Positions 4,849-6,399 of a DNA stretch of 6,399 bases are shown piece after piece (the first letter of the stretch is position 1; each line of letters opens with the position of its first letter). A model generated the notes under the pieces. The model had not been told where the DNA came from. It ran no database searches and saw only the letters and a program-made list of their open reading frames with translations. A program made the translations under genes and the position numbers. The stretch lies in the NCBI GenBank assembly GCA_002327785.1, contig DCUI01000225.1, positions 1 to 6,399 of the forward strand. The letters are read 5' to 3'. This stretch comes from Phycisphaerales bacterium UBA2218. Lineage in GTDB: Bacteria > Planctomycetota > Phycisphaerae > Sedimentisphaerales > Anaerobacaceae.

Positions 4849-6399
4849 GTGAAGCTCGGACCCTGTCGAACGTGGGGATGGCCGGTTCTGTTTGCCGCCT
4901 TGCTGATCCCCGGCACATCGGCGGACGCTGCGGACTACTACAACCAGGCCACGATGGCGGAACATCTCGCCTGGCTCGCGAAGCAGGATCCGAACCTCGT
5001 GCGCGTTCGCGAGTTGGCCCTTTCGCGAGAGAAACGCAAGGTCTGGATAGTCGAGGCCGGCGCCGGGTCCGAACAGGACCGGGATACCCGGCCGGCCATG
5101 CTGGTGGTCGCGGGCATTGAGGGCAACGATCTCGTCGGGCCGGTCACAGCCCTCTCCTGGATCGAGCGACTGACGAAGGAATATCGCGAGGGTTCGTCGG
5201 CGGTCGAGATGCTGAACACCACGACGGTCTACGTGGTTCCCTGCCTGAATCCGGATGCCATGGAGTGTTTTTTCGCTGCGTCCAAGATCGAGCGGAACGT
5301 CAACGGCGCGCCAAACGATGAGGACCACGATGGCCTCTGTGATGAAGACGGCTGCGAGGACCTCAACGGCGATGGCCTGATCACCATGATGCGGATCGAG
5401 GACAAGGAGGGGCAGTACATCGCGGACCCGAACGAACCCCGGCTGCTGCTGACAGCCGATCCGCTCAAGGGCGAAACGCCCCTCTGGCGACTGCTGCCCG
5501 AGGGGATCGACAACGACCACGACAAGCGATGGAACGAGGACGGCCCCGGCGGCGTCAATTTCAACCGCAACTTCCCCTTCGGCTACAGGTACTTCACTCC
5601 CGATGCGGGCATTCACCCGGTCAGCGAGGACGAGACACGGGCGCTGGCCGACTTCGTGGTCGCCCATCCGAACATCGGCATCGTACTGACCTACGGGGCT
5701 GCGGACAACCTCCGCAAGACACCCAAGAGCGGCCCGCCTGCCGGACGCTCCAAGCCGATGGAGGCCATCCACGAGAAGGACATCGGTTACTACGAGGCAT
5801 TCGGCAAAATCTGCCGCGCCAAGCTCGGCCTGGGCAAAGAAATGGAGGGCGACTCCAAGCCGGGGACGTTCAGCGATTGGATGTACTTCCATCGCGGACG
5901 ATTGTCACTGGCCGTCCGCCCATGGGACGTGGCCGCCGCGATCGAGTCCTCCAACTCGCGAAAGAACGAGGACGCCGAGAAGTCCCGCGACGCCAACACA
6001 CCCGCGACCGAGAAGAAACCCGCCAGGAGCGAGGACAAGCGGGGCAAGGATGAGCGGGAGCAGCTCAAGTGGTTCGATGAGCACGCTCCCGACGCTTTCC
6101 TTGCGTGGCAGGCGGTCGAGCATCCGGATTTCCCCGGTCGGCGGGTCGAGGTCGGCGGCTGGCGGCCCTTCGCACAAACGAATCCGCCGCCGGCGATGCT
6201 TGACGAGGTCACCGAGAAGCAAGGGGCGTTTCTGACGGACCTGGCCGGAAAACTGCCGCGGCTCAGAATCGCCAAGATCGAATGTCGCCTGCTGGCCGAC
6301 TCGATCTATGAAATCGAGATCCTGGTGACAAACACCGGCTTCCTGCCGACGGCCCTGGCGCACGGGGAGACCTCGCAGCAGGTCTTTCCAACGCGATTG
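4849..6399 (+). CDS. Secreted M14 carboxypeptidase-fold protein with degenerate active site, partial at right edge
   Basis: 517 residues are visible and the frame is open at the window end. Residues 1-27 are a signal peptide with a hydrophobic core WPVLFAALLIPG and an ADA cleavage motif, so the mature protein should be periplasmic or outside. The M14 zinc carboxypeptidase fold is suggested by LVVAGIEGNDLVGP (85-98), VYVVPCLNPDAM (127-138), the GGVNFNRNFP block (234-243) and LTYGAADNLRK (280-290). The NPD and NRNF blocks are retained. The positions expected to be zinc His, Glu and His read Glu91, Asp94 and Thr281, and the expected catalytic Glu region reads LAVRPWD (Arg357). Peptidase activity is therefore doubtful. 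An Asp-rich insert (157-179, and again 221-232) resembles calcium-binding loops. A charged linker (about 366-408) precedes a segment ending in VTNTGFLPTALA, a likely C-terminal beta domain. It stands alone behind its own candidate promoter. Family assignment is firm; the loss of activity is inferred. Confidence 0.85.
   Translation, partial: MKLGPCRTWGWPVLFAALLIPGTSADAADYYNQATMAEHLAWLAKQDPNLVRVRELALSREKRKVWIVEAGAGSEQDRDTRPAMLVVAGIEGNDLVGPVTALSWIERLTKEYREGSSAVEMLNTTTVYVVPCLNPDAMECFFAASKIERNVNGAPNDEDHDGLCDEDGCEDLNGDGLITMMRIEDKEGQYIADPNEPRLLLTADPLKGETPLWRLLPEGIDNDHDKRWNEDGPGGVNFNRNFPFGYRYFTPDAGIHPVSEDETRALADFVVAHPNIGIVLTYGAADNLRKTPKSGPPAGRSKPMEAIHEKDIGYYEAFGKICRAKLGLGKEMEGDSKPGTFSDWMYFHRGRLSLAVRPWDVAAAIESSNSRKNEDAEKSRDANTPATEKKPARSEDKRGKDEREQLKWFDEHAPDAFLAWQAVEHPDFPGRRVEVGGWRPFAQTNPPPAMLDEVTEKQGAFLTDLAGKLPRLRIAKIECRLLADSIYEIEILVTNTGFLPTALAHGETSQQVFPTRL

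Noticed and set aside
4774..5892. A 372-codon open frame on the minus strand opposite the M14-like gene
   Set aside because: Same antisense codon register; it opens after the first sense TCA codon at 5905-5907. The sense frame has a signal peptide, a ribosome site and family motifs.

Overview
The window is GC-rich by eye and densely coding, consistent with a Gram-negative-type bacterium. The secreted M14-type protein at the right end has Asp-rich DxDxDG and DLNGDG segments of a kind I associate with Planctomycetota and related environmental lineages. Together with a Kdo/WaaP-like kinase, this makes a planctomycete-like host my best guess, but no taxonomic marker is present.

Left part (1-2640): a two-component operon runs leftward. 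An OmpR-family response regulator (1692-2372) is followed by a membrane sensor histidine kinase (259-1695), with a 4-base ATGA start/stop overlap. The 258 bases beyond the kinase hold three closely spaced TTAAC boxes and one unproven reading frame leaving the left edge. The divergent gap upstream of the regulator (2373-2641) holds a candidate leftward promoter, a GCGGTT-N9-AACCGC dyad and a fourth TTAAC box.

Middle (2642-4411): two rightward genes lie almost end to end, a Kdo/WaaP-type kinase-like protein and a class I methyltransferase with an N-terminal zinc ribbon. They share a reading frame and are separated only by TAG and one CAG codon. The pair probably modifies a cell-envelope glycan or lipid; the substrate is not visible.

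Right part (4412-6399): a gap of about 440 bases contains a candidate terminator for the kinase-methyltransferase pair and a sigma70-like promoter. It is followed by a secreted M14 carboxypeptidase-fold protein that runs off the right edge. In this protein the HxxE zinc motif reads E-G-N-D, the third His position reads Thr and the expected catalytic Glu position reads Arg, while the substrate-binding Asn-Arg is kept. This looks like a pseudoenzyme and is the most unusual observation here. I saw no tRNA, rRNA, CRISPR array or insertion sequence.
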